From positions 31,538 through 95,537 of the forward strand of contig NZ_FQTT01000002.1 of the NCBI RefSeq assembly GCF_900098745.1: a DNA stretch of 64,000 nucleotides, read 5' to 3'. Below the pieces are notes generated by a model. It saw only the letters and a list, made by a program, of their open reading frames with translations, was not told the origin of the DNA and searched no databases. Below are positions 26,014 to 35,131 of the stretch, one piece after another (the stretch's first letter is position 1; the number at the start of each line of letters is the position of its first letter). A program made the position numbers and the translations under genes. This DNA is from Actinomyces glycerinitolerans (GTDB lineage Bacteria > Actinomycetota > Actinomycetes > Actinomycetales > Actinomycetaceae).

Positions 26014-26041
26014 GGATATGACGTTATATAACGTCATATCC
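26014..26041. promoter_or_regulatory. 28-bp perfect palindrome, candidate GntR operator
   Basis: GGATATGACGTTAT and its exact reverse complement meet without a spacer, 112 bp upstream of the first gene of the catabolic operon. The AT-rich centre (TATATA) may double as a -10 element. A GntR/HutC-type regulator is encoded at the other end of the operon (35132-35872) and is the natural candidate to bind here. Confidence 0.7.
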
Positions 26042-26152
26042 AGAGACGGATCGCGCACCCGCTCGAGCAGCCTCACCAACGACGGTGTCAGGACCACTGC
26101 CTCAGCCCCATGGCGCCCCGCTCCACCACACGCATGACACGAAAGAGAGCTC

Positions 26153-27562
26153 ATGGCACACACACCGGCACTCACTCAGCCCACAGACGCACTGCCGAAC
26201 GCCGGCGCCCGCCTTGACCGACTGCCCACCAGCCGCTTCCACTGGTCGGTGTACTGGATGGTCGCCTTCGGACTGCTCGTAGGTTGGAGCAACGCCATCG
26301 GCGGACTGGTTCTAGCAGTGCTTGCGGAGATCGGCTGGACCGACAACTCCTCGTCCGCGATCTTCTCCTCGCTTACCACGGCCGGGATGTTCGTGGGAGC
26401 ACTGGTCGGCGGCGCGATCGGCGATCGCCTGGGACGCCGCAACGGCTTCCTCGGATTCGTGGCCTTTCACATCATCACCATGCTGGTCGCGGCCGCCTCC
26501 CCGAACATGACCTTCCTCATCATCGTGCGGGTGTTCATGGGGATGGCGCTCGGCGGCCTACTCACCGTGCTGTTCGCCTCCTGGACGGAGTACGTCCCCT
26601 CACGGGACCGCGGCTCCTGGTCCTCCCGGGCATCCTTCATCGGCAACTGGTCCTACCCGATCTGCTCACTGATCGCCTCCTACCTCGTCGGAGTCGTCAG
26701 CCCCGAGGCCAACTGGCGCATCCAGTTCATCATCCCGGCCGTCACCTCAACGATCGTCCTGATCATCGTCTGGCGACTCTTCCCCGAGTCACCGCGTTGG
26801 CTGGAGTCCAAGGGCCGCTACCGGGAGGCGAATGAACTGCTCAGGAAGATCGAGGCCGATGTCGAGCGGCAGAAGGGCATCACGCTGGAGCCGGCAGCCG
26901 ACGCCGTGGAGGAGCACGCGAAGACCCAGGGCCAGGTGAACCTCCCCTACAGCGCCCTGTTCAAGGGCGAACTGCTCAAACGAGTTATCGTCGGCTCCTT
27001 CGCCCTGATCGCCATGAACGTCATCCAGTACACACTCATCAATTGGCTACCGACCATGTTGCTCTCCCAGGGCATCGACTTGGCCGACTCCGTAGTGCTG
27101 AACACCATGAGTATGTTCGGGGCACCCATCGGCATCTTCATCGCCATATTCATCATCGACCGCTTCCCGCGTCGTGTATTCGGTATCGGGCTGTTGCTCA
27201 TAATCGCGGTGCTGGGATACGTCTACTCGCTGCAGACCTCAATGACCGCGCTGTCCGTCGTTGGCTTCTTCCTGATCATCTTCGTCTATATGTTCGTCTG
27301 CTTCGCCTCGGCCGTCTACGTCCCGGAGATATGGCCGACGGCGGCAAAGCTGCGTGGCTCCGGGCTGGCCAACTCGGTCGGCCGCGTCAGCGGAATCCTC
27401 TCCCCATATGCGGTGGCCGCCCTGCTGGACGCGTCCGGTGTCACCGGAGTCTTCATTCTCCTCGGGGCTACAGCGGTTGTCACCGCAGCCGTTATCGCCG
27501 TCTTCGGCGTGGAGAGCCGCGGGGCGTCTATTGAGTCGATTTCCAACGTCGACATCGACTAA
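26153..27562 (+). CDS. MFS transporter (sugar/polyol type), first gene of catabolic operon
   Basis: A 469-residue 12-helix major facilitator with the loop 2-3 motif GDRLGRRNG and the loop 6 motif PESPRWLESKGRYREA typical of the sugar porter/SHS branch. ATG preceded by GAAAGAGAG. It is followed by two dehydrogenases, an aldolase, a kinase and a second MFS gene, so it probably imports the sugar or polyol that this operon degrades. The substrate cannot be inferred from sequence alone. Confidence 0.88.
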   Translation: MAHTPALTQPTDALPNAGARLDRLPTSRFHWSVYWMVAFGLLVGWSNAIGGLVLAVLAEIGWTDNSSSAIFSSLTTAGMFVGALVGGAIGDRLGRRNGFLGFVAFHIITMLVAAASPNMTFLIIVRVFMGMALGGLLTVLFASWTEYVPSRDRGSWSSRASFIGNWSYPICSLIASYLVGVVSPEANWRIQFIIPAVTSTIVLIIVWRLFPESPRWLESKGRYREANELLRKIEADVERQKGITLEPAADAVEEHAKTQGQVNLPYSALFKGELLKRVIVGSFALIAMNVIQYTLINWLPTMLLSQGIDLADSVVLNTMSMFGAPIGIFIAIFIIDRFPRRVFGIGLLLIIAVLGYVYSLQTSMTALSVVGFFLIIFVYMFVCFASAVYVPEIWPTAAKLRGSGLANSVGRVSGILSPYAVAALLDASGVTGVFILLGATAVVTAAVIAVFGVESRGASIESISNVDID

Positions 27563-27685
27563 ACCCGCCGCTTCGTCCTGACAAGGCACACCACGGGCGC
27601 CGGTGCCGCTCGGCGGCCGCACTCCCTAACCATTCTCTATCCACCCGGCTTGAGCCCTTCACACACAATCCAGAAAGGAATCATC

Positions 27686-28762
27686 ATGAAGGCACTTGCA
27701 CGCTACGGCAAGGAATTCGGCGGATACCGCCTCATCGACGTCCCAGTCCCCGAGATCGGGGACGAGGACCTGCTCGTCAAGGTCGGAGCCGCCACCATCT
27801 GCGGCGCGGACATGAAGCACTTCCGCGTCGACAACGGCTCGGACGAGTTCAACTCCATCCGCGGTCACGAGTTCGCCGGCGAGATCGTCAAGGTCGGGTC
27901 CAAGGTGACCGACTGGCACGTCGGCCAGCGCGTGGTCTCGGACAACACCGGCCACGTCTGCGGCATCTGCCCCGCCTGTGAGCGGGCGGACTTCCTGTGC
28001 TGCGAGAACAAGGTGAACATCGGCCTGGACAACAACCGCTGGGGCGGCGGATTCACCAAGTACGCGATCATCCCCGGTGAGATCCTGCGCATCCACCGTC
28101 ACGCGATCTGGGAGCTGCCCGACTGGCTGCCCTATGAGCAGGCGGCAGCCATCGAACCGCTGTGCAACTCCTACAAGGCGGTCGCCGAGCAGACCCACCT
28201 CAAGCCCGGACAGGACGTCGTCATCATCGGCGCCGGCCCACTGGGCCTGTACTCCGTGCAGGTCGCCAAGCTGATGGGCGCGGTCAACATTGTGCTGGTG
28301 GGTCTCGACGCCGACGTCAACACTCGTTTTGAGGTCGCCAAACAGCTCGGCGCGACGCACGTGGTCAACGGCTCCCAGGAGGACGTCGTCGCCCGGTGCC
28401 AGGAGATCTGCGGCAAGGACAACCTCGGACTGGTGATCGAGTGCTCCGGCGCAAACATCGCCCTGGAGCAGGCCATCAACATGGTGCGCCCCAACGCGGA
28501 GATCGTCCGCGCCGGCATGGGCTTCAAGCCACTGAACTTCCCCATCAACCGCATCACCGAGTGGAACATCTCGCTGATAGGTCACATGGCCTACGACTCG
28601 ACCACCTGGCGCAACGTGCTGCGACTGGTCGACCACAAGAAGGTTCAACTCGCACCGATGATCACCCACCGCTTCGGCCTCTCCGAATGGGAGAAGGGCT
28701 TCGAGGCCATGGCCGCCAAGGACGCCATCAAGGTCGTCCTCACCTATGACTTCGACGACTGA
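27686..28762 (+). CDS. Zinc-dependent MDR alcohol/polyol dehydrogenase 1
   Basis: A 358-residue medium-chain dehydrogenase. ATG with AAAGGA. Catalytic zinc ligands are visible in TICGADMKHF and IRGHEFAGE; the structural zinc loop has four cysteines (CGICPACERADFLCC); the Rossmann motif is GAGPLGLYSVQ followed by LVGLDADVN. The absence of the usual acidic residue at the end of the second strand leaves the choice between NAD and NADP open. It probably oxidises a polyol, or a hydroxyl of a sugar, to a ketose. Confidence 0.87.
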   Translation: MKALARYGKEFGGYRLIDVPVPEIGDEDLLVKVGAATICGADMKHFRVDNGSDEFNSIRGHEFAGEIVKVGSKVTDWHVGQRVVSDNTGHVCGICPACERADFLCCENKVNIGLDNNRWGGGFTKYAIIPGEILRIHRHAIWELPDWLPYEQAAAIEPLCNSYKAVAEQTHLKPGQDVVIIGAGPLGLYSVQVAKLMGAVNIVLVGLDADVNTRFEVAKQLGATHVVNGSQEDVVARCQEICGKDNLGLVIECSGANIALEQAINMVRPNAEIVRAGMGFKPLNFPINRITEWNISLIGHMAYDSTTWRNVLRLVDHKKVQLAPMITHRFGLSEWEKGFEAMAAKDAIKVVLTYDFDD

Positions 28763-28809
28763 CTCCATCCACTAATTCCAACCCCGGTTTCAGGAAGGGA
28801 AACGACAAC

Positions 28810-29724
28810 ATGCTGGCAGATTTGGCGTGGTGGCTGCGCCACGCGCAGGCGAACGGATACGCGATACCCCATTTCAACACGTGGAACGCGGAGATGCTCA
28901 TGGGCGTCATGGATGCCGCGGAGGAGACGCGCTCCCCCGTCATCATCTCCTTCGGTACCAGTTTCACGGGCAACGTCGTGTTCGAGGAATTCGCCTGGCT
29001 GATGCGCAATATGGCGGAGCATGCGAACGTGCCCACCATCGTTCACTGGGATCACGGGCGCAGCTTCGACATCGTCCACAACGCCTACGTACACGGCAAT
29101 AACGCGATCATGCGTGACGCCTCGAAACTGCCATTTGAGGAGAATGTCGCCGAGACCAAGCGGGTAGTGGACTACTTCCACCCGCGCGGGGTTCCGGTGG
29201 AGGCCGAGTTGGGCCACGTGGGCGACTACGGCGACTACGAGGAGGTCCTGGCGCACTACCAGTACACGGATCCCGCACAGGCCGCGGAGTTCGTGGAGCG
29301 CACAGGCTGCGATGCGCTGGCGGTCGCCATTGGCAATATCCACGGCCCCTACAGTTCACCGCCGCGCATCGCCCATGATGTGCTGGAGGCGGTACGCGAG
29401 GCCGTTGACATCCCGCTCGTCCTGCACGGCGCCTCCGGAATCCCGGACGACGACGTGCGCCGGGCGATCGCCAACGGCGTCGCCAAGGTGAATATTCACT
29501 CCGAGCTGGGGGAGGCGGCCATGGCCGCCATCGTCAAGGACACGTCCACCAACTACGTGAACACCCAGCTGCGCGTACGTGCGGCGCTCAAGCAGCGCGC
29601 CCTGGAGAAGATCGAGCTGCTGGGCTCCGCCGGTCACGCCGACGCCATGCCGGTGGTGGCCGGCGATCTCAACCGGGTGACCGACGGACGCGCGCCGACT
29701 CCTGAGGGGCTGAAGGCACAATGA
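28810..29724 (+). CDS. Class II ketose-bisphosphate aldolase (GatY/KbaY/FbaA type)
   Basis: A 304-residue class II aldolase. Motifs: VHWDHGRSFD (catalytic Asp and first zinc His), VEAELGHVGDYGDYE, AIGNIHGPY with the second zinc His, and VLHGASGIPDDDVRRAI, with phosphate-binding KVNIHSEL. It cleaves a ketose bisphosphate or related phosphoketose to DHAP and an aldehyde. The usual GxxGG before the active site is altered. It follows dehydrogenase 1 by 47 bp and overlaps the second MFS gene by four bases. Confidence 0.9.
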   Translation: MLADLAWWLRHAQANGYAIPHFNTWNAEMLMGVMDAAEETRSPVIISFGTSFTGNVVFEEFAWLMRNMAEHANVPTIVHWDHGRSFDIVHNAYVHGNNAIMRDASKLPFEENVAETKRVVDYFHPRGVPVEAELGHVGDYGDYEEVLAHYQYTDPAQAAEFVERTGCDALAVAIGNIHGPYSSPPRIAHDVLEAVREAVDIPLVLHGASGIPDDDVRRAIANGVAKVNIHSELGEAAMAAIVKDTSTNYVNTQLRVRAALKQRALEKIELLGSAGHADAMPVVAGDLNRVTDGRAPTPEGLKAQ

Positions 29725-31178
29725 GTCGGCAGGTCGGCCGGCCGGGTATGGATTCGGCAGCCCAGCAGATGGAGTCCGCACAGGCGCTGGCCACCCTGGA
29801 GCAGTTGCCGGTGTCCCGCTGGCACTGGAAGGTGTTCTGGGTGCTGGGACTGGCGCTCCAGTTCAACGGCATTCTGAACTCGTCGGGGAACTCGGTCCTG
29901 GCCGACCTGGTAGACCGGGGGTGGTCGAACAACTACTGGAACGCCTTCTTCTCATCGGCGATGATGATGGGCTTCTTCGTGGGCTCGCTCGCCGCGGGCG
30001 GTCTCGGGGACCGGATCGGGCGCAAGCGCACCTACGAGCTGTGCATTCTCGTATTCGGCGCCATGGCGCTGGCGGCGGCCTGCGCCCCCGGAATGATCTT
30101 CCTGACCGTGTGCCGCGGGCTAATGGGAATCGGCATGGGCGGCGGCATCGTCCTCGGCTACGGCACCTTCACCGAGTTCATGCCAGCCCGGGTGCGGGGC
30201 ACCTGGTCGGCCCGCATCTCCCTGCTGGGCAACCTCTCCCCCTTAATCGCCGCGATCCTGGCCGCCGCGCTCATCCCGGCGCTGAGCTGGCGGGCGGTGT
30301 TCGTGGTGGCCGGGGTCCTGTCCCTGGTGATGCTCGTCGTCGTTCACCTCCACCTCGAGGAGTCTCCCCGCTGGCTGATCGCCTCGGGGAGGGACGACGA
30401 CGGCGTCGCCATCGTCCGCGGGGCCGCCGCCCGCAGCGGCGTCGTCGTCAACGGCCCCGACGACGCAGCCACCCGCCCCAATGGTTCCGGCACAAGCGAC
30501 GCGGCCCCGGCCACGGTCGCGGCGTCCGCCCAGACCAAGGTCGCAGTTCCACTGTCGGCCTTCTTCACCGGTGATCTGGGCCGCCGCACCCTGGTGGCCA
30601 CGGCGACCCTGATCGCCATGAACCTGTCCCTGTACACCATCACCCAGTGGGTGCCGACCATCTTCGTCAACCAGGGGATCGACATCTCCAAGTCGCTGGC
30701 GATGTCGATGATCATGATGATCGGCGCTCCGGTGGGGGTGTTCATCTCCACACTGATCATGGACCTGCTGCCCCGCAAGGTCCTCGGACCGGGGCTCATC
30801 GTCCTGGTGGCCGTGCTGGGGTATGTCTACTCCCGGCAGACCTCCGAAGTCACGATCCTGGCGATCGGCACCCTGATGATCGTCGTCCTGTATATCTACA
30901 ACAGCTTCTCGTCGGCCGTATACGCGCCCGAGATCTGGCCGACCGCGCAGAAGATGCGCGGGCTCGGCATTGCCAACTCCATCGGCCGGGTCGTCGCCAT
31001 CGCCTCGCCCTACCTGGTGGCCTGGCTGCTGACCGAGTTCGGCGTCATCGCCGTATTCGTCGTCCTGGGGCTGCTGCTGAGCGCCTGCGCACTGGTGCTG
31101 GCGATCTTCGGCATCGAGACGCGGGGACGCAGCGTCGAAGAGATGGCACTACCTATCCGCACGGCAGAAGCCGCTTAG
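29721..31178 (+). CDS. Second MFS transporter of the catabolic operon
   Basis: A 485-residue 12-helix MFS protein clearly paralogous to the first (shared TLIAMNLSLYTITQWVPTIF-like, FSSAVYAPEIWPTAQKMRG). The motif GDRIGRKRT is intact. Between helices 6 and 7 is a longer, Ala/Pro-rich loop. The ATGA overlap with the aldolase stop indicates translational coupling; an internal ATG at residue 10 is also possible. Two non-identical transporters in one operon suggest either two substrates or import plus export. Confidence 0.87.
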   Translation: MSRQVGRPGMDSAAQQMESAQALATLEQLPVSRWHWKVFWVLGLALQFNGILNSSGNSVLADLVDRGWSNNYWNAFFSSAMMMGFFVGSLAAGGLGDRIGRKRTYELCILVFGAMALAAACAPGMIFLTVCRGLMGIGMGGGIVLGYGTFTEFMPARVRGTWSARISLLGNLSPLIAAILAAALIPALSWRAVFVVAGVLSLVMLVVVHLHLEESPRWLIASGRDDDGVAIVRGAAARSGVVVNGPDDAATRPNGSGTSDAAPATVAASAQTKVAVPLSAFFTGDLGRRTLVATATLIAMNLSLYTITQWVPTIFVNQGIDISKSLAMSMIMMIGAPVGVFISTLIMDLLPRKVLGPGLIVLVAVLGYVYSRQTSEVTILAIGTLMIVVLYIYNSFSSAVYAPEIWPTAQKMRGLGIANSIGRVVAIASPYLVAWLLTEFGVIAVFVVLGLLLSACALVLAIFGIETRGRSVEEMALPIRTAEAA

Positions 31179-31201
31179 TTTCTCAAAGAGGAGATACACA
31201 C

Positions 31202-32254
31202 ATGAGCACCAATTCAAAGGCCGTACTCGATCACCCCGGCCTGATGACCATCAAGGCCTGCGAGCGCCCGACACCCGGCCCCGGCGAGGTTCTGATCAAG
31301 ATCGCCCGGGTCGGAATGTGCGGCTCGGACATGCACGGTTTCAAGTCCGGTCCCTACATTCCGCCGCAGCCCGGCCAGGAGGTGGGGCTGGGGCACGAGC
31401 CCGCGGGCGTCGTAGTCGAGGTCGGCGATGACGTGACCGAATTGAAGGCCGGCGACCGCGTCTGCGTCGAGCCCGGTATCCCCTGCTACACCTGCGAGTT
31501 CTGTCTGTCCGGGCACTACAACGTATGCCCGAATGTGGACTTCATGGCCACCGCGCCCAACTACCGAGGTGCCTTCACCGAGTACCTGGTGCATCCGGCC
31601 ACGCTTGTGTTCCCGCTGCCCGATGAGCTCAGCCTTGATGAGGGAGCCCTCGTGGAGCCGGCCTCGGTGGCCGTGCACGCGGTCGAGATGGCGGGCACGC
31701 TCCTGGGCAAGACTGTCGTCATCCTCGGGGCGGGCGCCGTAGGCCTCATGGTTTCTATGGTCGCCCGCATGGCGGGTGCCCGGAAGATCGTCGCCGTCGA
31801 TCTGCAGGACAGCAGGCTGCAGACCGCGCGCAGGCTGGGCGCTGACGCCACGGTGAACAGCGGTGAAGGCGACCCGGTCGCCCGGATTAAGGAGGTCGTC
31901 GGCCGGTACGGGGCCGACGTCGTATTTGAGACAGCTGGTGCGGTGCCTACCGTGAAGCTCGGTCTGCAGGTGGTCAAGCGCCGCGGCAGGTTCATGATTG
32001 TGGGCACGGTCCCCGGCGAGGCGCCGGTGCCATTCCTGGCGATCAACCGCGAGGTGACGATCCAGACCGTGTTCAGGTATTGCAACTCCTACCCGACCAC
32101 CATTGAGCTTATCCGCTCCGGTGCCCTGAGGGTGTCAGAACTGATCGATCGGCACTTCGCATACGCAGATATCCAGCACGCCTTCGAGACGGCCGTGGGT
32201 GACCCCGGATCTTTCACCAAGGCGGTCGTCGTGGTTGATGACTCCCTGAAGTGA
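31202..32254 (+). CDS. Zinc-dependent MDR dehydrogenase 2 (sorbitol/xylitol dehydrogenase-like)
   Basis: A 350-residue polyol dehydrogenase-like protein. Start ATG at GAGGAG + 8. Catalytic ligands in GMCGSDMHGF and LGHEPAGV; structural zinc cysteines in CYTCEFCLSGHYNVC; Rossmann GAGAVGLMVSM with VDLQDSRL, whose Asp favours NAD. It is a different subfamily from dehydrogenase 1, closer to sorbitol, xylitol and L-iditol dehydrogenases. Likely produces the ketose that the PfkB kinase then phosphorylates. Confidence 0.87.
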   Translation: MSTNSKAVLDHPGLMTIKACERPTPGPGEVLIKIARVGMCGSDMHGFKSGPYIPPQPGQEVGLGHEPAGVVVEVGDDVTELKAGDRVCVEPGIPCYTCEFCLSGHYNVCPNVDFMATAPNYRGAFTEYLVHPATLVFPLPDELSLDEGALVEPASVAVHAVEMAGTLLGKTVVILGAGAVGLMVSMVARMAGARKIVAVDLQDSRLQTARRLGADATVNSGEGDPVARIKEVVGRYGADVVFETAGAVPTVKLGLQVVKRRGRFMIVGTVPGEAPVPFLAINREVTIQTVFRYCNSYPTTIELIRSGALRVSELIDRHFAYADIQHAFETAVGDPGSFTKAVVVVDDSLK

Positions 32255-32258
32255 GGCG

Positions 32259-33221
32259 ATGGCCATGGCGAACCTCGACGTCCTGTGCGTCGGCTCCTCG
32301 GTGGTCGACATCCCGCTGCACCCGGTCGACAGAAGCGTCTTCGACACCGTCTCCTATCCGGTTGACGACATCTCCATGCAGGTAGGCGGAGACGCGCTGA
32401 ACGAATCCATCATCCTGTCCCGCCTGGGAGCCCGAGTGGGACTGGTGACCGCAGTCGGAGACGACGCGGCTGGCACCTTCATCACGACAACGGCCCGCTC
32501 CGAGGGCGTTGACGTCTCCCGGGTACGGGTGCGGCGCGGCCTGACCACGTCCTTAAACATCGGCCTGGTCCAGCCCGATGGCGAGCGCACCTTCATCACC
32601 AACCGCAACGGCAGCCTGTGGCTCACGGAGGAGAGTGATCTCGACGTCTCCGGCCGCATCGGATTCGCGAAGATCCTTGCCTTTGGCTCGATCTTCAACA
32701 ATCCCCTGCTGTCCGGAGCATGGATTGCCGATCTGTTCCACCGGGCAAAGGCCGCGGGGATGACCGTCTGCGCCGACATGGTGCCCAGTCGTACCGGCGC
32801 AGGAATCGAGGAGATAGCCGAGGCCCTGGGGTACGTCGACTACTTCTTCCCCAACGCGTCCGAGGCCATCGCCCTGACGGGAGCCCACGACGAGTTCGAG
32901 GCGGCCGCCGTGCTGGAGCGCCACGGCGTGACCAACACAGTACTGAAGGTCGGAGCGCGCGGCTGCCTGGTACACAACGCCCACACCACCGAAGTTGTCC
33001 CCGCCGTCGGCCGTGACGCCGTGGATACGACGGGTGCCGGAGACAACTTCGCCGCCGGTTACATCTGTGCTCTGCTGCGCGGCATGAACTCAATCGATGC
33101 GGCCGTATTCGCCAATGGGGTCGCCGGCCTTTCGGTGACCCGTCTGGGTGCCACCGCTGCCGTGCGGTCGCTGGAGCAGGCCGAGGAGTTCATTGCCGGC
33201 ATTGATGCCACAGGCACGTGA
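32259..33221 (+). CDS. PfkB-family carbohydrate kinase
   Basis: A 320-residue ribokinase-fold kinase. N-terminal substrate-binding GSSVVDIPLHP and MQVGGDALNES, and C-terminal signature DTTGAGDNFAAGY with catalytic Asp262. Two possible ATGs, six bases apart. Placed between dehydrogenase and reductase genes, it most likely phosphorylates the ketose made by the dehydrogenases so that the class II aldolase can cleave it; which hydroxyl is modified is unknown. Confidence 0.9.
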   Translation: MAMANLDVLCVGSSVVDIPLHPVDRSVFDTVSYPVDDISMQVGGDALNESIILSRLGARVGLVTAVGDDAAGTFITTTARSEGVDVSRVRVRRGLTTSLNIGLVQPDGERTFITNRNGSLWLTEESDLDVSGRIGFAKILAFGSIFNNPLLSGAWIADLFHRAKAAGMTVCADMVPSRTGAGIEEIAEALGYVDYFFPNASEAIALTGAHDEFEAAAVLERHGVTNTVLKVGARGCLVHNAHTTEVVPAVGRDAVDTTGAGDNFAAGYICALLRGMNSIDAAVFANGVAGLSVTRLGATAAVRSLEQAEEFIAGIDATGT

Positions 33222-33280
33222 AGCGAGTAACCGTACGCAAGACATCAAGTAGAGAGCAGAAAAGATAACGAGGAGCGAAT

Positions 33281-34252
33281 ATGCGAATCGGAGACATTGC
33301 ACAGGATGTGTCTCGCATCGGCCTGGGAACCTGGGCCATCGGGGGCGGCCCCGCATTCGGCGGAGTCGATACCGAGCAGCAGGGCATTGCCACGATCCAA
33401 GCCGCACCTAGCCTGGGAGTCAACCTGGTGGACACTGCGCCCGGTTACAACTTCGGACGCAGTGAGGAAATCGTCGGCGAGGCAATCGCCGGCCACCGGG
33501 ATGAGTACGTGCTCATCACCAAGTGCGGGCTTGTGTGGGATGCCCCGGGAGCATTCTTCAACCGGGTAGGAGACACTGTCCTCAATCGGTCTCTGGAACC
33601 TGATTCGATCCTACGAGAGATCGACCGGAGCCTGGAGCGACTGGATACGGACCACATCGACATCTACATGGCCCACTGGCCTGCGATCCCGCCCTACAAC
33701 ACGCCGATCGCCGACACGGTCGCTTGCCTGATGGACCTTAAGGCTTCCGGTCGCATCCGTGCCATCGGCGCTGCAAATGTGAACGCCGAGCAGGTGCTCG
33801 AGTATCTGCGGTACGGGCAGCTCGACATCGTACAGATGCGATATTCGATCCTGGATCGGGCGGTGGAGCAGGAGCTCATGCCCACGTGCATTGCGAATGG
33901 CGTGACGGTCCAGGCCTACTCCCCGCTGGAGATGGGCATCCTTGCCGGCGCTGTCCCACGCGGCTACCAGCCGGAACCCGGCACGGCCCGATACGGGAAG
34001 AAGTGGTTCGAGCAGGCTCGGTTGGAGCAGGCCCTGGACATGGTGGAGGCCTGGGAGCCGCTACGGAATAAGTACAACTGCGGCACGGCCGACCTTGCCA
34101 TAGCCTGGATCCTGGCGCAGAACCCGCACATCACAGTCCTGTCCGGCTCAACCAAGCCTGAGGAACTCGCGCAGAATGTGCGCGCCCTGTCGGTTGAGCT
34201 GACGGACGAAGACGCCACCTGGATGCGCGAGTACGCCGAGCAGCTCGGGTGA
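33281..34252 (+). CDS. Aldo/keto reductase, last gene of catabolic operon
   Basis: A 323-residue AKR (TIM barrel, NADPH-type). Catalytic tetrad candidates: Asp and Tyr in VDTAPGYNFGRSE, Lys in LITKCG and His in IYMAHWP. ATG behind ACGAGGAGCG. It may reduce the aldehyde released by the aldolase or interconvert the incoming sugar. The stop overlaps the GTG of a truncated toxin-antitoxin relic, so the operon appears to have landed in, or been cut into, that module. Confidence 0.9.
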   Translation: MRIGDIAQDVSRIGLGTWAIGGGPAFGGVDTEQQGIATIQAAPSLGVNLVDTAPGYNFGRSEEIVGEAIAGHRDEYVLITKCGLVWDAPGAFFNRVGDTVLNRSLEPDSILREIDRSLERLDTDHIDIYMAHWPAIPPYNTPIADTVACLMDLKASGRIRAIGAANVNAEQVLEYLRYGQLDIVQMRYSILDRAVEQELMPTCIANGVTVQAYSPLEMGILAGAVPRGYQPEPGTARYGKKWFEQARLEQALDMVEAWEPLRNKYNCGTADLAIAWILAQNPHITVLSGSTKPEELAQNVRALSVELTDEDATWMREYAEQLG

Positions 34253-34557
34253 GGTTCCGCGACATCAAGCCCTACGAGGCTCCCGCCTCGCTCGATGAGT
34301 TGCAGGGCCCGTACAACGGTACTACTGACCTTCCGCATGCCGTGCGCTGGCGGGCCGATCGGCTCGGCGTAGATGTGGGTGTGGTTGGCCGGCGGCGCAT
34401 GGCCTACCAGGCGTTGCTCGCCGAGGGAGCCGCTGACGAGCAACGCCGGTTCATGAACCGGGATCGGCTTATCGAGACGTGGTCGATCCTGAACATGGAT
34501 GCGCGTATGCGCGATTTGTGGGAGGGACGGTTTTCCGAGCTGCCAGCGTCCGTGTGA
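34249..34557 (+). pseudogene. 5'-truncated second copy of the AbiE-like partner gene
   Basis: 102 codons from a GTG that overlaps the reductase stop. The protein aligns with residues about 20-122 of the intact copy at 25199-25567 (DIKPYEAPASLDELQGP, DLPHAV, NRDRLIETWSIL, MRDLWEGRFSEL) but lacks its first ~20 residues. It could still be translated by coupling to the operon. Its presumed toxin partner behind it is broken. Confidence 0.6.
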
Positions 34558-35010
34558 GCGGCACGCAGGAGGAACAGCGCCGCATCACGCGCCTGGCCCT
34601 GGAGGCTGCTGGCGAAGAAAGCGGCTTCACCCTGGCCGGGTCGGGTGCGATCCGTGAGCACGGCTTGATCGACCGGCACACGGAGGATGTGGATCTGTTC
34701 ACCGTAGAGACTCGTCATCGACAGGATGCGTTCGCCCAGTTCTCCGTCATTAGTCGCAGGGGCTCTGCACCGACGTCGACCTGGGCGTCGACTGGCGCGC
34801 TCACCCGCCCGCGCGCTTGCAAGTCGGCCCCGTTTTAGCTGTCGAGGATGCGGTCGGTAACAAGATTGGTGCCCTGTTCTTGCGGGCTGAGACCCGTGAC
34901 TACCTCGACGTTGACGCGATCCGGCGCTCTGGCCAGTACAGCGACGATGAACTGTTGGAGCTGGCCCGGGAGAAGGCGTGGCCACCGCTATCCGCGCGCG
35001 AGCCCGACGT
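34554..35010 (+). pseudogene. Broken AbiEii-like toxin (deletion + frameshift)
   Basis: The first part (GTG at 34554) matches the intact toxin: TLAGSGAIREHGLIDRHTED. After DVDLFT about 40 residues are missing and the frame changes. In the next frame come DVDLGVDWRAH, GPVLAVEDAVGNKIGALF and RDYLDVDAIRRSGQYSDDE, again matching the intact gene. The C-terminal third is replaced by unrelated sequence. The end is approximate. Confidence 0.75.
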
Positions 35011-35131
35011 GAGCGCACGCACGCCAGATTGCACGCCCGGATCGAGCAGGGCTGAGGCGGCGAGGGAGACGCCACGGCGTCTAGGGGGTGGCGCGCCGGC
35101 TATCTCGACAATTCGCCCCGAAATCAATCAT

